Below are positions 7,827-23,482 of a DNA stretch of 64,000 bases, in pieces. A program made the position numbers and the translations under genes. Numbering within the stretch: the stretch's first letter is position 1; each line of letters opens with the position of its first letter. Origin of the DNA: Streptomyces sp. H27-H5 (GTDB taxonomy: Bacteria > Actinomycetota > Actinomycetes > Streptomycetales > Streptomycetaceae); contig NZ_JAPNLK010000032.1 of assembly GCF_026627505.1 (NCBI RefSeq), positions 1 through 64,000 of the forward strand, read 5' to 3'. The notes under the pieces are model-generated. The model was not told the origin of the DNA and did not search any database. It was given only the letters and a program-made list of their open reading frames with translations.

Positions 7827-8012
7827 TCAGCTCTCGGTCGTCACCGCCGGTGCGGCGGCGGCCGGCGCCGGCGGGGCGTCGATGGTCGGGTCGGTGTTGG
7901 TGAGGGCGCCCAGCACTCGCGCCCAGTCCGCCTGGGTGTTCCCCATGCCGATGATGACGAACGGGGCCCCGGCGGGGCCCCCGTTCGTACCGGTGGTTGC
8001 CTGTCGCTCCAT
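7827..8012 (-). CDS. 61-residue peptide of unknown function (possible precursor peptide)
   Basis: ATG at 8012 is preceded by GGGGGAG at 4 bases. The sequence has a polar Gly-rich N-terminus, a short hydrophobic block (PFVIIGMGNTQADW, residues about 17-30), then LGALTNTDPTID and a Pro/Ala-rich tail ending AVTTES. There is no Cys, no signal peptide and no recognised domain. I do not recognise the family. A hairpin follows, and the methyltransferase and M24 peptidase genes lie downstream on the same strand. Precursor, leaderless signal peptide and ordinary small protein are all possible. Coding is supported by the strong ribosome binding site and the G/C-biased third positions only. Confidence 0.6.
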   Translation of the reverse strand: MERQATTGTNGGPAGAPFVIIGMGNTQADWARVLGALTNTDPTIDAPPAPAAAAPAVTTES

Positions 8013-8089
8013 CAGCTCCCCCTCAATCCCCGTTCGTTCGTTGCCGAGTGCGCGGCCGACGGAATGACATCGCCCCACGGATCCGGTGA

Positions 8090-8980
8090 TCCGCGCGGCG
8101 GCGAGGGGTCGGGTCGGCGCCCCGAGGCGGCAACCTCGTGATCGGCACCGGACTGCGGCCGCGGATGCCGGAGGGCGTCGAGCGCTCGGACCGTGTCTGG
8201 CACACGTCCGACCTGCTGACGCGGGCGGACGCGCTCAAGGACACCGCCCCGTCCCGGTTCGTCGTGGTCGGCGCCGGCCAGAGCGCCTCCGAGAACGTGG
8301 CCTACCTGCACCGCGCCTTCCCCGAGGCCGAGGTCTGCGCGGTCTTCTCCCGGTACGGCTACAGCCCGGCCGACAACAGCGGGTTCGCCAACCGGATCTT
8401 CGACCCGGACGCGGTCGACGAGTACTTCGCCGCGCCCGAGGACGTCAAGCGCAAGCTGATCGAGTACCACGCCAACACCAACTACTCCGTGGTGGACATC
8501 GGCCTCATCGACGACCTCTACCGGCAGCAGTACCGGGAGAAGGTCCTGGGCGCCGAGCGATTGCGCTTCCTGAAGGTCTCCCGCCTCACCCACGTGGTGG
8601 AGACGCCGCACAAGGTGCTCGCCACGGTCGAGTCGCTGGACGGCGAACGGACCCACCTCGACGCCGACGTGCTGATCTACGCCACCGGGTACCGTTCGGC
8701 CGACGCGCTCGGCCTCCTCGGCGAGATCGGCCGGTACTGCCTGCTGGACGAGCAGGGTCGGGTCCGGGTCGAGCGGGACTACCGCCTGACCACCGATCCC
8801 GGACTGCGCTGCGGCATATACCTCCAGGGCGGCACCGAGCACACCCACGGCATCACCTCGGCCCTGCTGTCGAACACGGCGGTCCGGGTCGGGGACATCC
8901 TGCGGTCGATCGTGGAGCGCGGCCCGGAACCCGCCGGTGGACCCCGCCGCACCGCCGACGAGATCGGCTCCTCTCTCTAG
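8090..8980 (+). pseudogene. 5'-truncated lysine/ornithine N-hydroxylase (SidA/IucD/PvdA family) relic
   Basis: The frame opens after a stop at 8087-8089; the first usable start is GTG 8138, giving 280 residues against about 430-450 for the family. What remains begins at LVIGTGLRPRMPEG, the family's central region. It keeps the NADPH-binding motif VVVGAGQSASENV (residues about 41-53), the VFSRYGYSPADNSGFANRIF block, and the C-terminal ATGYR motif. The N-terminal FAD-binding GxGPxx region and about 160 residues are missing, so it cannot be a working flavin monooxygenase. Family enzymes hydroxylate the side-chain amine of Lys or Orn for hydroxamate siderophores. The break (about 8090-8130) marks a deletion or recombination junction. 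Confidence 0.8.
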
Positions 8981-9085
8981 GCTGTTCACGCACCAGGCGG
9001 CCGGCCGGATCGGGTCGCGAGGCCCCCCTGCCCACACCCGCCACCCCCTGCCCCGGAACCGGTGGCCCGCACTCCCCGAGGATCG

Positions 9086-10663
9086 ATGCCCATGCTCAGT
9101 ACGCGGCTGACCAACGCGCACGTCGTCACCATGGACCCGGCGCACCCCGTCGCCCACGACATCGGGATCTGGCGCGGCCGGATCGTCGGCCTCGACGAGG
9201 CGGTGACGGGGCTGCCCGCCCGGGAGGTGGTCGACCTCCAGGGCGCCACCGTGCTGCCCGGGTTCATCGACAGCCACGTCCACCTGGCCTGGACCGGCCT
9301 GAAGGCGGCCACACCGAGCGTGGCACCGTGCGAGCGGGTCGAGGACGTGTTGGCGGTGGTGGCGCGGGCCGTCGCGGACAAGCCGCCCGGGGCCTGGGTG
9401 GACATCGCCGGATACGACCAGCGGGCCCTGGGCCGACACCTGACGGCCGTCGAACTGGACGAGGTCGGGGCCGGACGCAAGGTGTTCATGATGCACGACT
9501 CCGGGCACGGCTGTGTGGTCAACAGCGCTGTCCTGGACCTGCTGCCCGCGTCGGCCGCGGACGGCGGGGGCTTCCTCGCGGAGAGCGCCATGACCGCCGC
9601 CCGACGGCTGCGACTTCCCTACTCCCAGGAGGAATTGGCCGACGCCATCGAACGCGCCGGCCGGCAGTGCCTGGGCGAGGGCATCACCGCCTGCGCGGAG
9701 GCCGGGATCGGCGGCGGGCTCCTCGGCCACAGCCCGGTGGAGGCCGGCGCCTACCAGTTGCTGCGCGACCGGGGCCGGCTTCCGCTGCGCGTCCAGCTGA
9801 TGGCGGCCGGGGACACCCTGCGTCCCGTCGCGGCCCACGCGGACGACGGCTTCCCGCGCGCGCTCGACCTCGGGTTGCGGACCGGGTTCGGGGACGACTG
9901 GCTGTCCGTCGGCGCGCTGAAGATCTACACGGACGGCGGCATGATGGCGCGTACGGCCGCGCTGACCGCCCCGTACGTCGGGACGGACGGCATCGGCGAA
10001 CTCCAGGACTCCCCGGAGGCCATCACGGACTTGATCGTGGACGGTCACCTCGCCGGGTGGCAGCTCGCGGTGCACGCCATCGGCGACCGCGCCGCGGACC
10101 TCGCCCTGGACGCGCTGGAGCGGGCCCAGGGTCTGCGGCCCCGGCCGGACGCCCGGCACCGCATCGAACACGCCGGGCTGATCCGCCCCGACCAGGTGCC
10201 GCGGTTCGCCACGCTGGGTCTCAGCGCGGTGGTCCAGCCGAACTTCCTGCGGTACTTCGGGGACGACTACGCGGCCGTCATGGGCCCCGAGCGGGCCCCG
10301 TGGATGTACCGGGGTCGCGGGTTCCTCGACCACGGGGTCACCCTGGTGGGCAGCTCTGACCGGCCCGTGACGGACGGTTCGCCCCTGCGCGGCGTCCAGT
10401 TCATGGTCGAGCGGGCCTCGCTGTCGGGGCGGGCGATCGGCCCGGACGAGGCGATCGGCGTCCAGGAGGCCCTGTACGCGTACACGGTCGGCGGCGCCCA
10501 CGCCTGTCGCTGGGACGATCGCGCGGGCAGTCTGACGCCGGGGAAGCGGGCCGACCTGGTGGTGCTCGCCGACGATCCCACGCGGGTGGAGACCTCACGC
10601 ATCGGCGACATCGAGGTGCTCGACACCTACGTGGACGGCGTGCCCACGGCGGGCCGGGTGTGA
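9086..10663 (+). CDS. Amidohydrolase, YtcJ-like
   Basis: 525 residues from ATG 9086 (ATG 9092 is equally possible; GAGG at 9078-9081). It is a metal-dependent TIM-barrel amidohydrolase: GFIDSHVHL carries the HxH metal pair (about residue 60), with KIYTDGGMM mid-protein, HAIGDRA and RIEHAGL supplying further His ligands, and SSDRPVTDG with the catalytic Asp. The C-terminus ends in the usual GSLTPGKRADLVVL strand. YtcJ-like enzymes hydrolyse amides or N-formyl groups; the substrate is unknown. No signal peptide is seen. It follows the N-hydroxylase relic on the same strand by about 105 bases. Whether it belongs to the NRPS-PKS cluster is open. Confidence 0.85.
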   Translation: MPMLSTRLTNAHVVTMDPAHPVAHDIGIWRGRIVGLDEAVTGLPAREVVDLQGATVLPGFIDSHVHLAWTGLKAATPSVAPCERVEDVLAVVARAVADKPPGAWVDIAGYDQRALGRHLTAVELDEVGAGRKVFMMHDSGHGCVVNSAVLDLLPASAADGGGFLAESAMTAARRLRLPYSQEELADAIERAGRQCLGEGITACAEAGIGGGLLGHSPVEAGAYQLLRDRGRLPLRVQLMAAGDTLRPVAAHADDGFPRALDLGLRTGFGDDWLSVGALKIYTDGGMMARTAALTAPYVGTDGIGELQDSPEAITDLIVDGHLAGWQLAVHAIGDRAADLALDALERAQGLRPRPDARHRIEHAGLIRPDQVPRFATLGLSAVVQPNFLRYFGDDYAAVMGPERAPWMYRGRGFLDHGVTLVGSSDRPVTDGSPLRGVQFMVERASLSGRAIGPDEAIGVQEALYAYTVGGAHACRWDDRAGSLTPGKRADLVVLADDPTRVETSRIGDIEVLDTYVDGVPTAGRV

Positions 10664-10757
10664 CCGCGTCCTGAGCCGCCGTGCGGACCGCGTCCATGAC
10701 CTCCGGCGTGGTGCCGCGCAGCCCCGCCACGGAGCGGAACCGGTCGGCGGCGGTCCG

Positions 10758-10943
10758 TCACCGGTGCGCGGCGGGGCGCCAGTTGTCCTCGATCCAGGTC
10801 TGGCAGGCGGCGCGCGAGGCCTCGCCGTGGACGACCTGCCAGCCGGCGGGAATCTCGATGCCGTCCGGCCAGAGCGAGTGTTCGCCGCCGGTGTTGCGCA
10901 GTACGCGGAAGAGGCGGTCCGGATCGTCGAACGGGTTGGTCAT
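10758..10943 (-). CDS. MbtH-like protein
   Basis: 61 residues, ATG 10943 with AGGGAG upstream. It carries the MbtH signature: an N-terminal MTNPFDDP, the conserved HSLWP and PAGW Trp residues, and a C-terminal EDNWRP. MbtH-like proteins bind NRPS adenylation domains and are often needed for their folding or activity, so this gene supports the NRPSs that begin 5 kb away. It is transcribed away from the assembly line, behind the ABC exporter genes in the same orientation. A palindromic element (10986-11005) lies in its own upstream region, so it may have a separate promoter. Confidence 0.95.
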   Translation of the reverse strand: MTNPFDDPDRLFRVLRNTGGEHSLWPDGIEIPAGWQVVHGEASRAACQTWIEDNWRPAAHR

Positions 10944-10985
10944 GACGACTCCCTTTCAGTCGCACCAATGGATGAATATACCGAT

Positions 10986-11005
10986 ACATGCATGTTCAAA
11001 CATGT
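10986..11005. promoter_or_regulatory. Overlapping palindromes upstream of the MbtH gene (operator candidate)
   Basis: ACATGCATGT (perfect 10-bp palindrome, 10986-10995) overlaps CATGTT-CA-AACATG (10991-11004), which itself contains ACATGT. This is an unusually AT-rich patch in a GC-rich region, 43 bases before the MbtH start. On the minus strand a TTGAAC and a TATATT lie close by, so the palindromes would overlap the promoter. The binding protein is unknown. Confidence 0.5.
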
Positions 11006-11022
11006 GCTCGTGGCAGCGGAAC

Positions 11023-11856
11023 TCAGTCGATGAGGCGGCGCGTCATCCCGCGCAATGCCAGGAACCAACTGAGGGCGGTGAATCCGATCAGGACGAGCGC
11101 GTGGACGAGGTCGCCCATTCCCAGCGTTCCGAACGCCGAGTGACGCACCAATTCCATACAGTGGTAGATCGGATTCACGGTTGCGATGCCTCCGATCCAC
11201 CCGGGCAGGCCGTCCAGCGGGAAGAACACCCCCGCCGCCATGACCATCGGCGTGAGGACGCCCGACACCACCAGCCGCAGCCAGTCGATCGCCGGCACCA
11301 GGCAGGAGACCCACATGCCGCACAGGGCGAAGCCGAACCCGGAGAAGAGCGCGATGAAGGGCACCAGCAGCAGTCCGGGGGTCGCGGGCAGGCCCGCCGC
11401 GAGGGTGATCAGGAGCGGGGCGGAGCTGTAGATCGACGACTTGACGGCGATCCACGAGGCCTCGGCGGTGATCAGTTCCCAGACGTCTACCGGCCGACTG
11501 AGCATGTCGTCGTAGAGCTTCTGGTAGCACCGGCGGTTGAAGGTCTCGAACATCCCGGCGAACGCCGAGGCGAAGAGGACCGACGTGACCACCATGCCGG
11601 TGCCGATGAACTGGATGTACGGTCGCCCCTCCGCCGTGCTGATCAGCCGGCTGAACCCGAGCCCGAATCCCGCCATGTACACCAGTGGCTCCACCAGTGA
11701 GCCGAAGGTCACGGCGGGCCAGTAGCGGCGGAAGAGCAGGAGTTCCCGCAGCCAGACGGCCCGCAGGGTGGGCCAGAGCACCGGGGTCGCCTTCCGCGCC
11801 TCCTCCGGGCCGCGTACCTGCGTCTCCGCGGGGCGTGCGGGAGCTGCCCTCGTCAT
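11023..11856 (-). CDS. ABC-2 type transporter permease (DrrB/NodJ-like)
   Basis: 277 residues, ATG 11856 with AAAGGA upstream. After a 30-residue polar N-terminus there are six predicted membrane spans (roughly residues 50-70, 85-110, 130-155, 165-190, 200-225, 245-265). A conserved MVMAAGVFFPLDGLPGWIG segment precedes the last span, as in DrrB-type antibiotic exporters. It pairs with the ATPase gene 48 bases upstream in the same direction. The pair probably exports the cluster product or gives self-resistance; that role is inferred from position. Confidence 0.9.
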   Translation of the reverse strand: MTRAAPARPAETQVRGPEEARKATPVLWPTLRAVWLRELLLFRRYWPAVTFGSLVEPLVYMAGFGLGFSRLISTAEGRPYIQFIGTGMVVTSVLFASAFAGMFETFNRRCYQKLYDDMLSRPVDVWELITAEASWIAVKSSIYSSAPLLITLAAGLPATPGLLLVPFIALFSGFGFALCGMWVSCLVPAIDWLRLVVSGVLTPMVMAAGVFFPLDGLPGWIGGIATVNPIYHCMELVRHSAFGTLGMGDLVHALVLIGFTALSWFLALRGMTRRLID

Positions 11857-11904
11857 GGGAAGGGTCCTTTCTGGAACGGCGGAGCCGTCGCGGGGCGGGG
11901 CGAG

Positions 11905-12816
11905 TCAGCTGAAGAGCGCCCCGGTCAGGACGACGAAGACGTCCTCCAACGTGGTGGGGCGCAGGACGTCGGGCGCACCGAGGAGTTCGTGGACCGAGGC
12001 GGTCATGGTCTCGGCGCGCAGCACGGAGACGGAGAGTCCGGTACGTCGGCTGGGCAGGCCCGCCTCGGTCGCGACCCGCTCCACGCGGACGCGGCGTGCC
12101 GCGTCGCCCCGGTACTCGGCGGCCTGCGCCCCGGCGTGCGCGCGCAGCAGGTCCGCGGGGGCGCCCTGGGCGATGAGCTTGCCGCCGAAGACCACGGCCA
12201 CGCTGTCGGCGAGGCGCTCGGCCTCCTCGATGTAGTGGGTGGACATCACGACGGTGGTGCCGCCCGCCCGCAGTTCCTCGATGACGTCCCAGAGGTCCTG
12301 GCGGATCTGCGGGTCGAGGCCGACGGTGGGTTCGTCGAGCAGCAGCAGGCGGGGGGACAACAGGGTCCCCCGGGCCAGGAGCAGTCGTCTGCGCATGCCG
12401 CCGGAGAGGGCGTCGACGCGGTGGCCGGCCCGGTCGGTGAGGCGCGCGTCGGCCAGCGCCCGGTCGACGCGGGCACGGCATTCGCGCGCGGGCACGGCCC
12501 CGAGCCGGGCGAAGACGTCGAGGTTCTGTCGGACCGACAGTTCGGAGTCGAGGTTGTCGTGCTGCGGCACGACGCCGATCAGGGACCGGACGCGACGGGA
12601 CTCCTCGGGCAGTCGGTGCCCGAAGACCTCGACGGTACCGCTGTCCGCCCTGCTCTGCCCGGTGAGCATGCGCATGGTGGTGGACTTGCCCGCTCCGTTC
12701 GGACCGAGCAGGCCGAGGAACATCCCGGCCGGCACCTCCAGGTCCAATCCGTCGACGGCCGTGGTCGATCCGTAGCTCTTGACCGCGCCGCTCATGCGGA
12801 CAGCGGGGACGTTCAC
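11905..12816 (-). CDS. ABC transporter ATP-binding protein (DrrA-like)
   Basis: 303 residues, GTG start at 12816 after a GAGGGGG ribosome binding site. It has the Walker A GPNGAGKST (residues about 38-46), Q-loop VPQHDN, signature LSGGMRRRL (an SGG variant typical of the DrrA/NodI type), Walker B LLLLDEPT and the switch His in STHYIEEA. The C-terminal region (about 225-300) is the regulatory extension, ending in LEDVFVVLTG, characteristic of the drug-resistance ATPase subfamily. It works with the permease at 11023-11856. The 5' region (12817-12995) is shared with the divergent M28 peptidase gene. Confidence 0.95.
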   Translation of the reverse strand: MNVPAVRMSGAVKSYGSTTAVDGLDLEVPAGMFLGLLGPNGAGKSTTMRMLTGQSRADSGTVEVFGHRLPEESRRVRSLIGVVPQHDNLDSELSVRQNLDVFARLGAVPARECRARVDRALADARLTDRAGHRVDALSGGMRRRLLLARGTLLSPRLLLLDEPTVGLDPQIRQDLWDVIEELRAGGTTVVMSTHYIEEAERLADSVAVVFGGKLIAQGAPADLLRAHAGAQAAEYRGDAARRVRVERVATEAGLPSRRTGLSVSVLRAETMTASVHELLGAPDVLRPTTLEDVFVVLTGALFS

Positions 12817-12995
12817 CCTGGATCCCCCTCGTAGCCGGTGACATCGCGGGGCAACTGGTCATGGCCGTCCTGCGGCTGCCCATCCAAACACCATGCGACC
12901 GAACCCGGCAAGATCTATCAACGATTGCCCGGTGCTGTTACGTTGCTTCGGTGAACGAACCCGCCTGGTGGTTCGCCAAGTGCCGGGGGACACGA

Positions 12996-15320
12996 ATGAG
13001 AACGCGCATGCCTGCACTGTCGGCGGTCGCGCTGCTCGCTCTGATCGCGGCCTTCTGCGGATTCGCGGTGCAGTCAACTCCCGTACCTTCAGGCAAAGAT
13101 GAGGCACCCGCTTCCTTTTCCGCGGGGCGGGCGAAAGAGCACATCGAACAGATCGCCCACGCGCCCCATCCGTCCGGTTCGGAGGCCGCCGACCGGGTAC
13201 GCGCCCACGTGGAAGGCGAGTTGCGGAAACTTGGCCTGAATCCGTCGGTGCAGGAGGCGACCGAGGTGCTTCCCGGTTCCGCCGCCTCACACCTGGCGGG
13301 GCGGGTCCACAACATCACGGCGACCATCCCCGGACGGTCCTCGACCGGAAGGATCCTGCTCGTCGCCCACACCGACTCCACGTCCTCCGGCCCCGGCGCG
13401 TCCGACGACGGACTCGGCGTGGGGGCGGTGCTGGAGATCGCCCGTGTGCTCAAGGCCGGGGAGCGAACGCGCAACGACGTCGTCCTGCTCTTCACCGACG
13501 CGGAGGAGATCGGGCAACTCGGGGCGCGGGCGTACGTGCGGAACACGCCGACCCTCGACCCGCGACGGGACGTCGTGATCAACATCGATGCCCGCGGCAC
13601 CACGGGGCCGGCCGTCATGTTCCAGACAGGTGAGCGCAGCGCGGGCGTGGTCGGCGCGCTGGGCGACCGTCCGCCGGTCACCACCTCCCTCGCGGACGAG
13701 GTCTATCGGCTGCTCCCCAACGAGACCGACTTCACCCACTTTCGCGACGCCGGCCTGACCGGCCTGAACTTCGCCGTGATCGGTGGGAGTTCGCGCTACC
13801 ACTCCACCGAGGACGACATCGAGCACCTCGACTCCGGCAGCCTCCAGGACCTGGGCGCCACCGCGCTCTCCGCCACCCGGAGCCTCGCGGGCGCGGACCT
13901 GAAGCAGGTCGCCGGGGCCTCGGACGCGACCTGGTTCAACGTGGGCCCGGTGCTGGTGCGTTACCCGGCCGGGGCCGTGCTGCCCCTGGCGGGCGCGGCG
14001 CTCCTCGCCGCCGTCGCGGCCGGCTGGTACGCCCGCCGGCGGCGGGCGCTGCGCCCGCGGAAGGTGGCGGTGGCGGCCGCCGCGTTCCCGTTGGTCCTGG
14101 TGGCGGCGGGGGCGATCGGCTGGGCCTCCTGGCAGGTCCTCCTGTTGGTCAAGCCCGCCTACGGCCGGTTCACGCACGGCGATCCCTACCGGCCCGAACT
14201 CATCGTCGTCGGACTGGTGTTGCTCGTCGTGGCGGTTGCCTGGGGCTGGACGCGGTGGGCCCGCACCCGTACGACGCCGGTGGAGTCCCTGGCGGCCGTG
14301 CTGGTCTGGCTGGTGGCGCTCGCCGTGGCCACCGGCCTGGCGCTGCCCGGCGCGTGCTACCTGTTCACCTGGACCGCGCTCGCGGGCGCGGCCGCGCTGG
14401 CCCTGACCGTGCGGCTCGCCGAGGAGTCGCCGTGGCGTCCCGTGGCCCTCGCCCTGCCGGGCCTGCCGGCCGCGGTCCTGATCGTCCCGCTGGCCGTCCT
14501 GCTGTTCCCCGCCGTCCAACTCGCCGCTGCGGCTGCTCCCTTGGTCTTCGTGGCGCTGGTCGCGGTGTTGCTGTTGCTGCCGCCGGCCCACCTGGCGGGT
14601 CGGCCGCGCGCCGGGCTCGCCATCGGTCTCGCGCTCGCCCTGTCGGGGGTCGCGATGCTGGGGGTCGGCGCTGCGGTCGACGGCACGGACCGCGCCCACC
14701 CGCTGCCCGTGAGCCTGATGTACGCCCGGGACCTGGACCGGTCACGCGCGTACTGGGTGTCGGAGAACGCCGACCCGGACTCGTGGGTGGCCCACTACAC
14801 CGACGGCGCACGCACATCGGACCTGGAGAAGAGCATCCCTGCCCTGCCCGCGCCGCCCGGCGGTCACCTCGTCGGCGACGCCCCGGCGGTGGCGGTCGCG
14901 GAGCCGGTGGTGCGCACCGTCTCCGACGAACGCGTCGCGGACGGGCGCCGGTTGACCCTGTCCGTCTCCGCCGAGCGGGGCCGCTCCGTCCTGACCGCGC
15001 TCTACGTGGACACCTCGTCCACCGAGGTGGTCAAGGCGAACCTGGCCGGCGCCCCCGGCGGTTCGGGCGAGATGCCCGGCGGAGAGAACCGCTCGTACAC
15101 GGCGACTCCCTGGAAGTGGGGGTTCGTCCACGCCGCGCCGCCGGCCGAGGGGTTCACGCTCACCCTGACCGTACGGGGCGACGGTCCGGTGCGACTGCTC
15201 GCCATGACCGAGGAGGCGGGGCTGCCCGCCTCCGCCCTGGACCGACCCCTCCCCGGGGACCGGGCGTACTTCGCCGACGAGGCGGGCCTGTCCCTGGCGA
15301 GCCGCACGTACACGTTCTGA
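12996..15320 (+). CDS. Membrane-anchored M28-family zinc peptidase
   Basis: 774 residues from ATG 12996 (GGGGGA five bases upstream). Residues about 5-28 form a signal anchor. Residues about 40-300 are the peptidase: HTDS (H125), SDDGLGVG, TDAEEIG (the Glu pair), NIDARGT and SRYHSTEDD give the di-zinc ligand set in family order. Residues about 305-590 carry around eight hydrophobic spans. The last 180 residues are a soluble, probably extracytoplasmic beta-rich domain. The layout resembles the vacuolar membrane protease (PFF1) type of M28 protein. Its substrate is unknown. It could be a housekeeping protease or process the cluster product outside the cell. It is divergent from the ABC exporter. 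Confidence 0.85.
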   Translation: MRTRMPALSAVALLALIAAFCGFAVQSTPVPSGKDEAPASFSAGRAKEHIEQIAHAPHPSGSEAADRVRAHVEGELRKLGLNPSVQEATEVLPGSAASHLAGRVHNITATIPGRSSTGRILLVAHTDSTSSGPGASDDGLGVGAVLEIARVLKAGERTRNDVVLLFTDAEEIGQLGARAYVRNTPTLDPRRDVVINIDARGTTGPAVMFQTGERSAGVVGALGDRPPVTTSLADEVYRLLPNETDFTHFRDAGLTGLNFAVIGGSSRYHSTEDDIEHLDSGSLQDLGATALSATRSLAGADLKQVAGASDATWFNVGPVLVRYPAGAVLPLAGAALLAAVAAGWYARRRRALRPRKVAVAAAAFPLVLVAAGAIGWASWQVLLLVKPAYGRFTHGDPYRPELIVVGLVLLVVAVAWGWTRWARTRTTPVESLAAVLVWLVALAVATGLALPGACYLFTWTALAGAAALALTVRLAEESPWRPVALALPGLPAAVLIVPLAVLLFPAVQLAAAAAPLVFVALVAVLLLLPPAHLAGRPRAGLAIGLALALSGVAMLGVGAAVDGTDRAHPLPVSLMYARDLDRSRAYWVSENADPDSWVAHYTDGARTSDLEKSIPALPAPPGGHLVGDAPAVAVAEPVVRTVSDERVADGRRLTLSVSAERGRSVLTALYVDTSSTEVVKANLAGAPGGSGEMPGGENRSYTATPWKWGFVHAAPPAEGFTLTLTVRGDGPVRLLAMTEEAGLPASALDRPLPGDRAYFADEAGLSLASRTYTF

Positions 15321-15326
15321 CCACGG

Positions 15327-15351
15327 GTCGTGCCCGCCCGGCGGGCACGAC
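15327..15351 (+). terminator. Strong hairpin after the M28 peptidase gene
   Basis: 11-bp perfect stem GTCGTGCCCGC / GCGGGCACGAC with a 3-base loop, 7 bases after the stop and 25 bases before the next ATG. It would separate the peptidase from the GNAT-NRPS transcript or attenuate read-through into it. Confidence 0.75.
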
Positions 15352-15375
15352 CGCACCGACAGCTTGGAGAGACGG

Positions 15376-15870
15376 ATGGCAGTGAACGAGCCCGCCGAAC
15401 AGGGACAGGACCGGGGCGCGGTGCGTCTGCGCGGCGCCACGGCCGATGACGCGCAGGCCGTCACGGGGGTCTTCCTGGCATCGCGCGCCGCCGCGATGCC
15501 CTACCTCCCCCGGGTGCACAGCGACGAGGACACCCTCGCCTGGATCACGCACGTGGTCCTGCCCGACAGCACCGTGTGGGTGGCCGAGGACGAGCGGGGC
15601 GAGCTGCTGGGCTTCGCCTCGCTGGACGGAACCGAACTCGACCACCTCTACCTGCGGCCCGACGCCCTGCGACGCGGCATCGGCTCGCGGCTGCTGGAGC
15701 TGGTCCGCGGGGCGAGCCCGCGGGAGCTGACCCTGCACGTGTTCCAGCGCAACACCGGCGCCCGCGCCTTCTACGAGCGCCACGGATTCGTCGCCGTGGA
15801 CTTCAACGACGGCAGCCGCAACGAGGAGAAGGAGCCGGACGCGACGTACCGCTGGACCGCCGGGGACTGA
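15376..15870 (+). CDS. GNAT-family N-acetyltransferase
   Basis: 164 residues, ATG 15376 with GGAGAG upstream. It is a single GNAT fold: ATADDAQAV at the N-terminus, DHLYLRPDALRRGIGSRLLE supplying the acetyl-CoA pyrophosphate loop (the RRGIGSR segment at residues about 98-104), and NTGARAFYERHGF, the conserved C-terminal AceCoA-contact motif. It transfers an acetyl group from acetyl-CoA to an amine. It stands 71 bases ahead of the first NRPS gene and is probably cotranscribed with it. It could acetylate the product or a building block, or provide resistance. The N-terminal 16 residues are not part of the fold. Confidence 0.85.
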   Translation: MAVNEPAEQGQDRGAVRLRGATADDAQAVTGVFLASRAAAMPYLPRVHSDEDTLAWITHVVLPDSTVWVAEDERGELLGFASLDGTELDHLYLRPDALRRGIGSRLLELVRGASPRELTLHVFQRNTGARAFYERHGFVAVDFNDGSRNEEKEPDATYRWTAGD

Positions 15871-15941
15871 CCATCCCCCGGCTTTGACGGGTAGTTGTCG
15901 CGATTCGGACCACAGGTCCACACGGGGAAGAAGGAAGACAC

Positions 15942-23327
<7,386 letters not shown>

Positions 23328-23402
23328 GCACGACATCGGGCACGGTGTTCGCCCCGGGGCAGGGGCGGTGCGCGGCGGTCCGCGAGGGCTTCCGGCCCGC
23401 GG

Positions 23403-23443
23403 ACCGGCCGTCCGGGTCCCTGGAACGGGTCCGGACGGCCGGT
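23403..23443. terminator. Bidirectional terminator between the NRPS and thioesterase genes
   Basis: 13-bp perfect stem ACCGGCCGTCCGG / CCGGACGGCCGGT with a 15-base loop, in the 155-base gap between two convergent genes. Its position suits termination from both sides. Confidence 0.8.
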
Positions 23444-23482
23444 GGCCGGAACACGACCGCGTCTTCCCGCGGTGGACGACGG

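Noticed and set aside
8012..10501. A minus-strand open frame of 829 codons opposite the N-hydroxylase relic and the amidohydrolase
   Set aside because: No domain or start signal; the plus-strand genes have clear family motifs.
12894..12960. A -10/-35 promoter for the M28 peptidase in the A/T-richer 12894-12960 segment
   Set aside because: Candidate hexamers have spacings far from 16-18 bases; nothing convincing.
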